From positions 1-64,000 of the forward strand of contig JAPEVF010000200.1 in NCBI GenBank assembly GCA_029747585.1: a stretch of DNA of 64,000 bases. The letters are read 5' to 3'. The position numbers and the translations under genes are program-made. Under the pieces are notes generated by a model. That model saw only the letters and a program-made list of their open reading frames with translations. It did not search any database and was not told where the DNA came from. Source of the stretch: Pleurotus djamor (lineage: Eukaryota; Basidiomycota; Agaricomycetes; Agaricales; Pleurotaceae). This document shows positions 43,567-54,954 of this stretch, one piece after another; the first letter of the stretch is position 1; every line of letters starts with the position of its first letter.

Positions 43567-45038
43567 ATGGGCACTGACGATGGCGAGAAGAAAAAGTCCC
43601 TCAAGGATGTTATACGGTCAGTGAGAATGGAAGCGTCGCTTCTTCACAGGAATCTGATGGACTTGGGTCGCTTGCTTTATTCAGCCATTTCACCCCAGCA
43701 TGGTTTGCCGTAAATATGGGTGGGTATCTGCTGCACATCATGGATAGCTTTTGTACTGATTCAACTTGAAATACAGGTACTGGTGCCATCAGCATCCTAT
43801 TCTTTGCATTCCCGTATGCAAATGGGAGCACTGCGATGAAGACAATGTCCCTAATATTTTTCTTCCTGAACCTCGCCTTGCTGGTCGTCTTTACCCTCAT
43901 CACCACCGCAAGATACATCCTATTTCCGGATCTATGGGCTCTGATGATCCGCCACCCTGTACAAAGCCTGTTCTTGGGTTGTGCACCGATGGGAGCCGCT
44001 ACATTGATAAATGTTGCAGTTAACCTCATCAACGTCGATATGCAATTCGGAGGGAAGCCATTCTTGTACTTCCTCTGGGGTGCGTGGTGGATGGATGTAG
44101 CTGTGTCGGCTCTTTGCTGCTGGGGGCTGGTTCACGTCATGTCAGTATTTTTGCTCCGGCTACCTCGCCTCCTCGTTCTAAAAATACTTCCAGGATGACT
44201 CGGCACGATCAACCGCTTGAGAGGATGACGGCTGTTTGGCTGCTTCCGGTCGTCACCCTTATCGTCGCTTCGTCTACTGGTGGTGTCCTCGCCACTCCAC
44301 TATCCCATTACTCACCATCGCATGCCCTCATCACCGTAACCTCGTCGGTTTTCTTGGTTTCGATCGGATTGAGCTTGGCATTTATGATGCTTACGGTGTA
44401 CCTACTACGCCTTGTTTCGTATGGATTACCACCCGGCGCGTCCATCATCTCTTCGTTCCTCCCGCTAGGACCTATGGGTCAGGCTGGTTATTCCATCCTC
44501 TTGATCGGACAAGTCTTCCAAAAATTGCTCCCTTACGGCAATGTTGGATTTTTGGCTTCGACGACTGCCGGTGACATCATTCACGTCGCTTGTACCTGTA
44601 TCGCCTTCTTCCTCTGGTCGCTGACCACGATGTGGGTTGCCTATGCACTTCTGGGCGTACAAGAGACGGTGCGCAAGGTTCGCTTCCCATTCAAGGTACC
44701 CTTCTGGGGCCTTATTTTCCCGAACGTACGTACATTTTGTTTGATTGAAGAAACTGTCGGCTAACATGTCCTAAATGAAGGGCGTATACGCTAATCTTAC
44801 GCTTGCATTGGCAAACACATTCGACTCATCCTTCTTCCGCCTCTACGGTGCCATCTACTCTGTCGCGACACTTGTGTTGTGGACTGTCGTCGCTGCTCGC
44901 ACCCTATCTTTGACGCGTGATGGAGAGATATTCGAATCACCTTGCATAAATGAGCTAAATATGTCACGGTGCAACGGTACCGCACCCGCCAATCCCGCGA
45001 ACTCGAAACCATGCCAGAATGGAACCGCTGCTCATTAG
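43567..45038 (+). CDS. SSU1/TDT-family transporter (sulfite or C4-dicarboxylate)
   Basis: A ten-helix exporter of the tellurite-resistance/dicarboxylate family. The start MGTDDGEKKKSLKDVIR joins HFTPAWFAVNMGTGAISILF, the family's defining first helix. Further helices are FPYANGSTAMKTMSLIFFFL, PVQSLFLGCAPMGAATLINV, FGGKPFLYFLWGAWWMDVAV, MTAVWLLPVVTLIVASSTGG, LPLGPMGQAGYSILLIGQVF and DIIHVACTCIAFFLWSLTTM. Close to the end is FKVPFWGLIFPNGVYANLTL. The tail is Asn/Ala-rich. The fungal relatives are Ssu1 sulfite pumps and Mae1 malate carriers; which substrate applies here is not decided. The gene is divergent from the minus-strand hypothetical over about 220 bases. Confidence 0.85.
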
Positions 45039-45359
45039 AGCTAGCTTCCTCCAAAATTACATCTTCACTTTGCATCTTTCGGACCATTCGCTTCGAAATA
45101 CATACTTGCCTCTAGAACAATAAGCAGTGTTCAACACTTTGTGTATAACAAAGATACTGATAGTTAGCCTTATAATAATGTACTTGTGTTTTGCTTGAGC
45201 TTTCCTTGAACGAGGTATCAAAATAAGGAGAGTAGCGATGATCGAAGCGACACAGCCACCGCGACGTGTTGGCCGGTTGCCAACTTCGGCCACGGTCTGC
45301 CACCAACTCAGCATCCCATTCCCAACTCCCTTGGCTTTCCCTCCCTTTACGGTTACGCG
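45039..45359. other. intergenic region upstream of the PI 4-kinase
   Basis: It holds the 3' flank of the transporter gene and the promoter of the next gene, with a CT-rich run at 45310-45350. No gene is seen. Confidence 0.45.
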
Positions 45360-48300
45360 ATGTCGAGCAGCCGTGCGGGCTACCAGCAACTGTCACAGTC
45401 TATTGATGAAGAGCCCGACGACTTGGAGGATATCGAGGAGGGCTTGCCTCGTGGGCGTAGACCTGGAAGATCTGGGAGTATCGACTTGACGAAGCTGGAC
45501 AATGCTTTCAAGAGGTCAGCATTGCCCTTTCGATCTGAGAATTGAACCTAATGTGGATTCTGTGTAGGTGGACCGAGTCTATCGCGCAGAAAGTCAAGAG
45601 GAAGAAGAAGGCTCCTGACCATTCCAAGAAGGAAATATGGCGCACAGTATTCGACCCACCTCATGCGCCAACTGTCTCATTACTACCTCTCGTACGCAGG
45701 CGGAAGCTGTATACCCACACAAGATGAACTTACACGCCCTGTTATGTCCTTATAGGTCGTCAAGACTTTGGACCACAAACCACCTATGACGCAAGACGAA
45801 TTCGATGTGTGAGTCAATATTGCTTCCTTTGCCAAGCGTGTCAGTCGGCGTTAACAAGACTAGCTTGGTGCAGTCTGTTCGCAGTGCTATTCTGGATGGC
45901 ATACATCCGAAGATGATCACGAAGGGTTCTTCTGGGTCGTACTTCGCGAGAGTGAAGAATGAGGGAGGCAAGGTGCAAACTGTAGCGTGAGTCTCACCTG
46001 ACGCGTAATAGTTTTCGTCTTGCTCTCGGTCTAAAGGGTGTATCATCCAGTGTGTTCAAGCCCAAGGACGAAGAACCGTATGGGCGTCTTAACCCGAAGG
46101 TCAGCACACTCACACTTCCGTCTGGACCACCGCGAATCATTAACCTAACTTGCGTTAGACCACCAAATGGCTTCATCGGCAACTTCGCTGGATTATCCCC
46201 TTCGGTCGCGCATGTTTAATCCCTAATTTAAGGTTGGAAAGCTCTCTGGAGGTGTGGGGAGATCGAAGTAACTCATGAGACTCCTGCAGTTATATTTCCG
46301 AAGCTGCTGCGTCTCTACTTGATACCCGGATGGACCTACACATCGTCCCCCCGACTCAGCTGGTATCTCTGTCTAGTCCTGTGAGTGAGGTTTGCTATGG
46401 GGTGGCTTGCGTCGTCTTCAATGATATCCTCCAGGCTTTCTTCTATGATTGGATAGACCGAACTGCAGCCAAGAAAGGCAAACCACTGCCCGAGAAGATT
46501 GGGAGTATGCAGTACTTTTTACATGGGTACCAAGGTTTGTCGTATCAATCGCCTTAATTCAAGTGTCCTTTCTGAAGTGCTGTGTACCTACTCTAGATGC
46601 GTCCGACTTTTTGCGGAAGCATCCTTGGCCTGGGCGCGCTATCTCTGATACCTTTGACGACTCTACCCATCGACGTGGTGGTGTGACAAAGCGCTTTTCT
46701 GGTGCACTCAACGTCATCTGCGGTCGAACGGGCGAAGTGGAGGATTATGACGACATGGAGTACGAGGACGGGCAGAATCTGTTTGACGAGGGGGAGGATG
46801 CTGATCCCAACAGACCCTTCTACTGGAGTCCTCTACTTCAGCAGAGCTTCAGAGAAGAACTTGAGAAGTCCGTCCTTTAACATTTCGCCGGTTGCTTGTC
46901 ATTGACGTTTTGCTCTCTTCTCCGTAGGTTGGTGATATTAGGTTTGTTCTATGTCGTCATCAGTTCTACACCCTTCTCATTGACCGTTAGATTACCTCAT
47001 GCTTAACACGGACAGAGGGGCCGACAATTACATGATCAAGTATTGTGAAGGTATTCATGAGAAGGGCCCAGTTGACGTCGCTCCTTCGCGGAATACACAA
47101 GCAGAAATGCCGACGATGCGCAAATCAGAACTTCGACCCGACCCAACTGCCTCCTCTTCCTCCTTCCGCTCCAACACACCTCAGACAGATTACACTCGAC
47201 GCCCTCACATTCATATTGCTGCTATAGACAATTCGTTGTCATTCCCCCATGAACATCCTCAAGGGTGGCGGTCATACACGTACGGTTGGCTTTATCTACC
47301 GGTCAGCATCATTGGTAGACCGTTCAGCGAGCAGACGAGGAATCATTTCTTGCCATTGCTGACTTCTAAAGCGTGGTGGGAGGAGACGACATTTCAACTA
47401 CGAAAACTATTTGCTGTTGATCCTGATTTCCATCCTAAGATGTTTGCTGTGAGTAGCTACAAGTTCTGACACATGTCCTTCTTACTGATTCAGCTGTTTA
47501 GCGGCAACTTGCAGTCATCAAGGGGCAGGCTTGGAACATTGTTCAATCGCTACGACATAACGTGAGCATGGTTCACTCCTTTACCTCCCTGACTTACCTT
47601 TTTCCTGCTTAGGATGAAGGTCCGCTGGAATTGACGCGACGCCAGAAAGTTCTCGTGTGGGATGATGAGATTGATGTTCCAGAGGAAACCTTACAAGAGA
47701 CTTCCAACGGACCACCTTCATCGCCCAAACTCTCCATCAGCAGTGTTCCTCTACCCCGCCGAAAGCGAAGTCGCAGTTCTAGTAGCGAATTTCCTCCTCC
47801 CATACGCCGAACATCTACTGATGTCACTGGTGCACCGCGACCCGTTCCTTTCGCTGCGAAATTCCAGCGTATCCATCCTGGTACTACGGGTGTTACAATC
47901 CTGGAGCATCTGGAACGACTTGATGCCGTTGAGGCGAGTTTGCAGCGATTAGGTGTGGATGAAGATGAGTTTGAGGAAGTTGATGTTGGAGAGGCATCAC
48001 AGCCAGTACCGATTCCATCAAGCGCACCAGCGACGTCAACGTCGTATCTGGCTACATCGCCATTCTCACCACCTGGAAGTCCCTTGCCGACAGTCCAAGA
48101 GGTGGATTCGCTTGCTAGTTCGATGGTTGAAGAGGATCTCGTTGCAATGACCAAGTCGACGACATTCGTGGAGAGTTCCAACCCGCGGCATATGAGATGG
48201 TCAAGTCAGGCAGCTAGGAGCATTGATTGGATGCAATCTGGGGAAACACCTCCCAAACGTACGGTCATTGTGGAGGTAAGCCATTTCCCTCCAAGAAAAA

Positions 48301-48378
48301 ACCTGATTCATCTACTTATCATCCATTTCACAGCGTCTGGAAACGGTGAACATCAAGCCGCTGTGCTCATGTTGGTAG
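45360..48378 (+). CDS. lsb6: type II phosphatidylinositol 4-kinase (Lsb6-like)
   Basis: This enzyme makes PI4P on endosomal or vacuolar membranes. The start MSSSRAGYQQLSQSIDEEPD is followed by a basic stretch WTESIAQKVKRKKKAPDHSK. The kinase fold has SVRSAILDGIHPKMITKGSS (glycine loop), VFKPKDEEPYGRLNPK (catalytic lysine), DYLMLNTDRGADNYMIKYC (catalytic Asp) and HIAAIDNSLSFPHEHPQGWR (metal-binding Asp). The tail blocks RSYTYGWLYLP and VIKGQAWNIVQSL are typical. A Ser-rich C-terminus of about 230 residues follows. The last tiny exon reads RLETVNIKPLCSCW and stop at 48376; its Cys pair could be acylated. A copy of this last exon and its intron lies at 52264-52381. Confidence 0.88.
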
Positions 48379-48386
48379 CAAGCTGT
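48272..48386 (+). repeat. direct repeat, unit 1 (PI 4-kinase terminal intron and exon)
   Basis: From gaggtaagcc through the final exon and stop to gcaagctgt, this stretch recurs at 52264-52381 in the same orientation. The exon part cgtctggaaacggtgaacat is identical; the intron part has drifted. Confidence 0.8.
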
Positions 48387-48387
48387 A

Positions 48388-48697
48388 CGACTCCCTTGCT
48401 AGTACTATACCATAATATATCTCTTGGGCAAAAATGATAGAGCATTACATTTTACAAGCTTTTTAGTCCCCTTCTGACATCAACCATTTGGCAAAGTCAT
48501 CGAGACGTTTCTTCTCTGATTCGTCGTCGTCGCCTTCGCTTTCGTCGCCTGCACCACTGCGTTTGAATCGTTGCTTGCCAACGAATACTAATAGGCTGGC
48601 CTCGATACGACGACCTGCGAAGAAACGACCGTTCATTTTCTAGGGCACGCGTATTTGAGTGCGGTGAGGTGCATAGAAGGGCGAAGACAACTCACAG
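48388..48697 (-). repeat. inverted repeat, left arm
   Basis: The reverse complement of this stretch closely matches 53960-54265, covering the last intron, last exon and 3' flank of the Cus2-like gene. Sequence beyond 48697 is unrelated. Confidence 0.85.
48463..48639 (-). pseudogene. orphan last exon of the Cus2/Tat-SF1-like gene
   Basis: The frame reads KMNGRFFAGRRIEASLLVFV, then GKQRFKRSGAGDESEGDDDE, and ends LDDFAKWLMSEGD and TAA. This equals the last exon of the complete gene ending at 54186, preceded by the same intron and acceptor (ccctag). No upstream exons exist here, so it cannot form a gene on its own. Relative to the intact copy it has an in-frame 6-base difference (ASLLVFVG versus ASLFVG) and E-S-E for E-I-E. 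The frame is still open, which suggests a recent event. Confidence 0.85.
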
Positions 48698-48852
48698 AGT
48701 TCATAGAGTTGAAACTTCTTTCCCAACATGAAGTGACGAAAGCCAAATTACTCGTCACATAAAGATTTGAGAAACTTCCAATGTAACTGAAAGACCTAGC
48801 TCTTTAGGTACCCGGAACGTCGAGTGATTGAGGGTTGTAAACTCCTCCTGCA

Positions 48853-50766
48853 TCAATCCACGGTCTCCGGGGGAAAACTTCTCCACCAAGAATCAACAAC
48901 CCGAGCATCATCACCCACGCCAATAACATCGCCCGGCCGACCGGGCCAATCAAGTCCTGCGATATTCTCATTCCTCTGCGGAGGATACCTCGCTGTACCG
49001 ACATCACCCGCCCAATCGAAGTCCACCACTTTGAGCTCAACAAGGCCCTCAGTCACGACTGGCAACTTGTCCGCATCCTCTCCCAACCTAATCATGATAT
49101 TATTCGGGCGAATGTCGCCGTGCACCATTGTGGCACCCGATAAGAGGTTTGTTAGACGGCTGATGGTAGCCTTAATGGCGGGTAGGAGAACTTGGGATTG
49201 GACAAGCGCTGCACGTTTCTCAGCAGCTAACTCGGCGAGTGAAGTCCAATTGGAGTCTAAGAACTCCATGACATATGCGGTAGGAGCCCCTTCGAGGTTT
49301 TTGTAGCCGTAGAGATTCGGTGCGTACCCCTGTGCGGCGAGGAACGTTTGAACTCGTACACCGTAAGGCTGAGAAACGAGTTTGACGAGGACTTTCTCCG
49401 GAATAGCGTTCGGTCGGCTGAGGATAGCAGTGAAAAGGAGACGAGGAAGGTATTCGGTAGCTTTGAAGTTTGATAATGTGCCTATCGGGGTCTCATTCTC
49501 CACGGAGACGCAGTCAAGGTAGAGACGAGGGGCGGAGGGGCCAGAGGTTGATGCTTGGAGTGGGCTGGACAACAGACTATAACAGAATCAGTTCGCGTGA
49601 GGGGTAAAGATATAATATGAGCGAAATAACCTTTTGAATGAATCTATACCACGCCGAAGCGCGTACAAGACCTTTGCCAGTGCGGTCTGGCGCCGGCCAC
49701 TCTCATCGCCGAGCATGTGACAAGCATTTGTTAAAGGTTCAATCACGACATTCTCCCCATCGNAAAAAAGCACCTGAAACAATTAGAATCGGTCCTACGA
49801 TACAGGAAGAATGAGATTCATTCGTGAGGAAGAACGGAGTACACACCCATAACACAAGCGAGGAAGGTTGGAGCCCCGATGGCTTTGTGGCTTTCCGTGA
49901 TAGTTTTGCAGTACATATCATAAACGCGCGCGACCTGGATGTAGACATCACCACCTTCGCCAATATTGTTTTTATCCTCCCGAAACACCATGGAAACACC
50001 CGGTGGACCAAAGCGAAGATGAAGCACCCGGTCGACGATGCCACTGGAAACCTCACTCTGCGGGGAGATATGATATTGATTCGACCAACCGGAGAAGAGA
50101 TCGCGAACACGTTCATCAAATTCCGTTGAACGGGCTGATTCGTCGGGGAAGGCATCGCCCATCGAAGCGCAGAGCATGTAGGCTGCGCGCATGGCTTGAT
50201 TAGCTACATGATCTGAGGGCAGCGGCGACTCTACATCGATGATGAACCGCCGAAAAACGTCGTGCAATATAGACAAGGGTATTCCGCGTTGATCTGTAGG
50301 TCGACCACATAGCAAGCGACGGTTCTGACGTTGCTGGTCGGGCCATTTAGAAGGTTCACAGTATTCAGAAGGGGACAAAAGTTTTGTTTTTAACTTCGTG
50401 TACCCTTCCGAAAAACGTGCATAAGCGCCATTGGCGGAATCAATGAAGTCAGCTGTAGGGGTAGTCCAATCAGCAAGTGTTATAACACTACAGAGCTGTA
50501 ATACCTAGATCGGTGCCCTTAAGACCAGGATTGCAGATTCGTTTGTTCAGTAAGCCTTCAGATATGTAGACTGAACCCGATTCGTTGATGTATCGCTGGG
50601 CCAAAGAATTCAGACCCGACAAGTAATTTTCATCAAACTGAGGTGGCAAGTTCAACGTCCGTAGACTCTTAACCGCGTCCAGGAAGTCATGCGCAGCTTG
50701 AAGTGTTTCTTGTTCTGCCGTCACGACTTTGCGACGCTTTTTCTGTGGTTCGTCTGCAGACGCCAT
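48853..50766 (-). CDS. protein-kinase-like fold protein (basidiomycete-specific, APH/FunK1-like)
   Basis: The start MASADEPQKKRRKVVTAEQE (50766) opens a basic, possibly nuclear segment. A helical N-domain follows (LQAAHDFLDAVKSLRTLNLP, SLAQRYINESGSVYISEGL). The middle exon holds MVFREDKNNIGEGGDVYIQV with a Lys likely to bind ATP, then FLACVMG and VVIEPLTNACHML. The C-terminal half has GYAPNLYGYKNLEGAPTAYV, catalytic MVHGDIRPNNIMIR and VVDFDWAGDVGTARYP. The loop is HGD and the metal site DFD, as in choline/aminoglycoside kinases and FunK1-type fungal kinases. It ends DSWWRSFPPETVD. Four exons join in frame; one N at 49763 sits in VLFXDGENVV. The substrate is unknown. Confidence 0.75.
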
Positions 50767-51194
50767 TTCGGATGCTAGACTTGGAGATGTAGGGTGGTGG
50801 TGAGGGAGGGTGAGGGGGGCGTGGAAGCTCGTGGAAGTGGCACGTCGGACGTCGGAGCTCAAACAGGATGTCGGAGAACTTGCTGGATTCAAATGCGATC
50901 CTCCGATATATACGCTCTCCATTGCTGACTCTGCTTTTCAACTTATATGTTAAACGTGACGATAGTCGATTCACCTGGTAAATTGCTGCCATGCGAGTTA
51001 CTGGTTGATGTTAAACCTCAGAAATATGTCGCTCTCGATTGCGTTGGTTGACTTGGTTGGATTCACAACTGTCAAGCTTGCTGGCTTCGTCCACTTCGGT
51101 GTATGATGCATGATTCTATGGTCATTCAATTGGCGGGAAATGGCCTGTTCGTGGATTGGGCCTCATGGCAAGCACTATCATCGTCGTAACAGCC

Positions 51195-51640
51195 ATACTA
51201 TGGCCCTCATTCCATCAATCGAACCACACAAGTCGCGTTCCCCTCTTGATCAGAAACACTTCGACGCTCGAGAAGCCCTCCGCGATGCAAATACGAAGCT
51301 CGAAACAGCCCTTTCGCTTTCGGTGCCTACGCAACAATCATTATCAATGGACTATCGTGGTGTCATCGGAGGAGCATACGGCGCTCAACTAGCCTTCTGC
51401 ACTTCTCAGGATTCGGAAATAAACTCCCAAACCTGGCGTTAAGAAGGCCCTTCAGGGTATTAGTATGAAGCAAGATTTGCAATAATCACGTCGCGCCCCT
51501 CTCCCCATCATCGAGAGTGCGACATGGGCCCATATCTGCTTGCCCTTCTGGCTGTTGTCACTGCAACCCTACCCCTCGTGTCGCAAGCCGCGAACGACTG
51601 ATCGAATTTCTGGCTGAAGCCTGCAAACGGAGGGGAAGGA
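51195..51640 (+). pseudogene. frameshifted remnant, possibly LanC-like
   Basis: Protein-like blocks appear in order but in three different frames: KHFDAREALRDANTKLETAL with LSMDYRGVIGGAYGAQLAF, then RRAPLPIIESAT, then GPYLLALLAVVTATLPLV, then RERLIEFLAEACKRR. No set of introns joins them cleanly, so I read this as a decayed gene. The blocks recall the N-terminal half of fungal lanthionine-synthetase-C-like proteins, from memory and with low certainty. Downstream (51640-52250) only weak, interrupted frames remain. It sits inside the rearranged interval described under findings. Confidence 0.35.
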
Positions 51641-52263
51641 TTCAGTGAGAGACAAAAAGGACTATGGCATGAGCGACGTGCCTTTCAACGTGGCCTCAGC
51701 GAAATCAGACGACGCAAAGTAAGCACGACCATGGTCGTTGATGGCTGATGCAGATGTCGAACCGACGATGCTCATCGAAATTTCACCAGAACTAAACAAG
51801 AAACGAATGTGTTGGAAGCAGGGTCACAAAACTGACTGGTTAGGGTTAATCGCAGTGAAATCTGTGTCGATGGCGATACCATGGACGGTTGGGCTTGTTG
51901 GAAGACCTTGGCGCCTCAATTGGGCTTGCACATTCTGAGGAATGCTTTGGTCTCTATGAACCCAATTTGCAGCGACACGGGCAAATGCGCTCCTGCCACA
52001 CTAGATATGAGATTAGACAAACGTTGGAGCTTGCCTTGAGCGCCAGTGGTGCCGAATAGATGTCGAATGCCTTGACGGTCGGCAAGAGAATCGCAGCTGA
52101 GGAATCAGGATAGCCCAGCCACCAGCAGGACTGATATCAGCGATGGCATTGGGAGAACCAGACTACAACAGTCGGTGAGAGGACGGCCACACATGAATCA
52201 AAGAAAGTTTACGCACAATTCTGAGAGTTGCGGTGATGAATTCCCGTTGACGCGTTGGTCACA

Positions 52264-52381
52264 AGAGGTAAGCCATGTCCTCCAAGATATCAATCTGTTT
52301 CATTTGTTCATCATCATCGATTTTCCAGCGTCTGGAAACGGTGAACATCAAACCGCTGTGCTCATGCTGGTAGCAAGTTGT
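52264..52381 (+). repeat. direct repeat, unit 2 (orphan PI 4-kinase terminal exon)
   Basis: It contains gaggtaagcc, a diverged intron, ccag, then cgtctggaaacggtgaacat and the exon to its TAG. The encoded RLETVNIKPLCSCW is unchanged, with synonymous differences only (aag/aaa, tgt/tgc). No upstream PI 4-kinase exon precedes it. Confidence 0.8.
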
Positions 52382-52629
52382 CCAATGTATATATCGAGTA
52401 CTTACATCTCGCGCGATCGTGCTGGTTCGCATGTGCCATGAACGTTGAGGTTGCTCAATTGGGCGCATATGAACTCCCCTTGAGTTGTATTGAATACGAG
52501 GTACTGTAGTGCTAGTATAAGTGTACACTTGTAAGGAAGGACGAGGATTCTCATACGCGGCATCAAATGTTTACATCCATCGTGCGATCTAAACAACCGC
52601 GCTGTAATTTACCTTTTACCCCTTCGATC

Positions 52630-54186
52630 ATGTCCAACCTACCACCGTCAGCAGCAATAGGCTCATCTGCCGAAGCCCAAGCTGCTGCCTTTGCTGAAGA
52701 TCCTAGGTAAATTCCACCCAGCAACGCCGCGTCGTTAAAACCAAAATTCCCAACTAAAGCTTCATGTATTCAGGATCTACTTCAACAAGGAAACGGAAAC
52801 ATGGAGGTTCGAAGGTGATGATGACACGGAGATGGAGTATGACAATGTAAAGGGGGCTTGGGTACCCGTGGTACGTTGCGACCTACGTGAATACCGTCTG
52901 TGGCCTGATATGTCCAGGAAAGCTCGACGAAGATCTTCTCAAGTCGCAACAAGCGGCGTATTCCATCGCAGGCGTAGACGAGGAGGTATCGTACCCTTCC
53001 TTACCCTTCTCAAACCAACTCACCCACCACTTCCTCTCCAATAGACACCCGCAGCTCCCGTCCTAGCACGCGAGAACAAGAAACGCAAACAACAACCCGA
53101 CTACACCTCCGCCACAACCCCCGAAGCCGGCCCCTCAATCAAACGCGGACGCAACGACAAATCCGACAAACCACTCACAGAACGTAAATCCAAAAACACC
53201 GCAGTCTACGTAACCAACCTCCCCCTCGACACCGAACTCGATGAACTCGTCTCGCGGTTCTCCAAATGCGGTATCATCGAGGAAGACGATGACGGGGAGC
53301 CGAAAGTGAAGATGTACGCGACGGACGATGGGGCGTTTAGTGGACAGGCGTTGGTGGTGTATTTCAAGGAGGATTCAGTTGTTTTGGCGGTGAATTTGTT
53401 GGATGAGGCGGAGTTGAGGATTGGAGATGCGTCGACGGTGATGAAGGTGCAGCAGGCGGAGTTTGGGCATAAGTCGAATGGGGGAGGAGGTGGAGGAGCT
53501 GGGCAGAAGGAGATGAAACCACGGAAGACGGTGGATAAGAAGAAGATATCTAAACGGATTGGGAAGATGCAGAGGTGGTTTCCCTTGACTTTTGCTGTCG
53601 TCCCTTTCACTCAGCTTTCATTGTGTGTAGGAAACTAGAAGACTGGGATGAAGAAGACAGCTTTGGGTTTGGCGGCGCGTCAACAGCACCCGGAAAGAAC
53701 AGTCGCGTCGTTGTTCTCAAACACATGTTCACACTCAAAGAACTCGAAGAAGACGCGTCTCTCCTACTCGACCTCAAGGAGGACGTGAGAGAGGAGGCTT
53801 CAACGCTTGGCGAAGTGACGAACGTGTCTTTGTATGATGTGCGTCTTCGTTCCCCCCTACTACTGCATTGACCAGTGATGACGAACGTTCAACAGAAAGA
53901 GGCTGACGGCGTGATGACAGTCAAATTCAGAGACCCAATCAGCGCGCACGCATGTGTAGCTGTGAGTTATCTTCCCCTCTTTGAACATCACCGCACTCAA
54001 ATACGCGTGCCCTAGAAAATGAACGGTCGTTTCTTCGCTGGTCGTCGTATCGAGGCTAGCTTATTTGTTGGCAAGCAACGATTCAAACGCAGCGGTGCAG
54101 GCGACGAGATTGAAGGTGACGACGACGAATCAGAGAAGAAACGTCTCGATGACTTTGCCAAATGGTTGATGTCAGAAGGGGACTAA
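52630..54186 (+). CDS. Cus2/Tat-SF1-like U2 snRNP splicing factor
   Basis: This protein assists U2 snRNP folding and pre-spliceosome assembly. The start MSNLPPSAAIGSSAEAQAAA leads to the Tat-SF1 entry block IYFNKETETWRFEGDDDTEM. A basic linker with KKRKQQPD follows. RRM1: NTAVYVTNLPLDTELDELVS, then a strand QALVVYFKEDS. RRM2 is of UHM type: SRVVVLKHMFTLKELEEDAS, EVTNVSLYDKEADGVMTVKF, with the R-x-F of NGRFFAGRRIEA, which binds SF3b1 ligand motifs. It ends DDFAKWLMSEGD. About seven exons join in frame. The last intron, last exon and 3' flank are duplicated in inverse orientation at 48388-48697. Confidence 0.87.
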
Positions 54187-54265
54187 AAAGCTTGTAACAT
54201 GTAATGCTCTATCATTTTGCCCAAGAGATATATTATGGTATAGTACTAGCAAGGGAGCCGTCGTG
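53960..54265 (+). repeat. inverted repeat, right arm (original copy)
   Basis: This covers the last intron and exon of the Cus2-like gene and about 80 bases of 3' flank (ctctatcattttgcccaaga). It is the inverse of 48388-48697; the homology fades where gggagccgtcg replaces gggagtcgta. Confidence 0.85.
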
Positions 54266-54954
54266 CTACAACCAAGAGTTGGACACCGAATAGTACAGAT
54301 ACTACAGGTATCTACGCAAAAAGTAGTAGAGACACGGGTAAATGGATAACTCAGCGTTGTAATCTCGTCAATTCGGACATTCAGTTTGGGGTCGGATGCA
54401 CCCGACACTCATGCACATCCGGGCCAGCCAACACCAATTAACGGCCCTCAAGTAACGGTTCCATGAGATGAGGATCAAAACCTAATGGGACGATGTCAAA
54501 GAGGCGGACAGTGGTCGTGAGCTTTGCCAAGTCACCAAAATATTGAAGGCACTGAGGTCGCGGGCGTTGGACGAGCTCTTCAAGTCTGTTCGTGTTCCGC
54601 GACTCATGACTTCACGGGAGTGTCAAGTCCGCGACAGCCCATGATGTACCTTCAAATATACATGATCAGTCCACTGAAGTAGAACTCGTAACAATGGATG
54701 TTCTTACGATTGTCTATAATTCAATTTGCCTGCCTGATGCGCCGCATCGCATGAGAACATGGTCCAGAGCTGGGTTTGAGCAGTTCCGCATCTGAGTACA
54801 TATGTAGCGTGAAGCCTCCGGGTGACAGGCTACAGCAAAGAGTGTCAACGTCCGCAACTTCGTTCACCGCCTCCCTTTTTGCCGGCCCAATGCAAGCATT
54901 TGTGCATATGCTGCGTGACCATTGACAAGCCATTGATACACTGTCGGCCAGGTA
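54266..54954. other. intergenic region
   Basis: I see no convincing gene. Short open frames on both strands lack splice support or family resemblance. Confidence 0.4.

Noticed and set aside
48272..54265. Transposon or solo-LTR explanation for the repeats
   Set aside because: The repeated stretches are ends of known genes, with no terminal repeats of an element, no target-site duplication I could see and no transposase or integrase.
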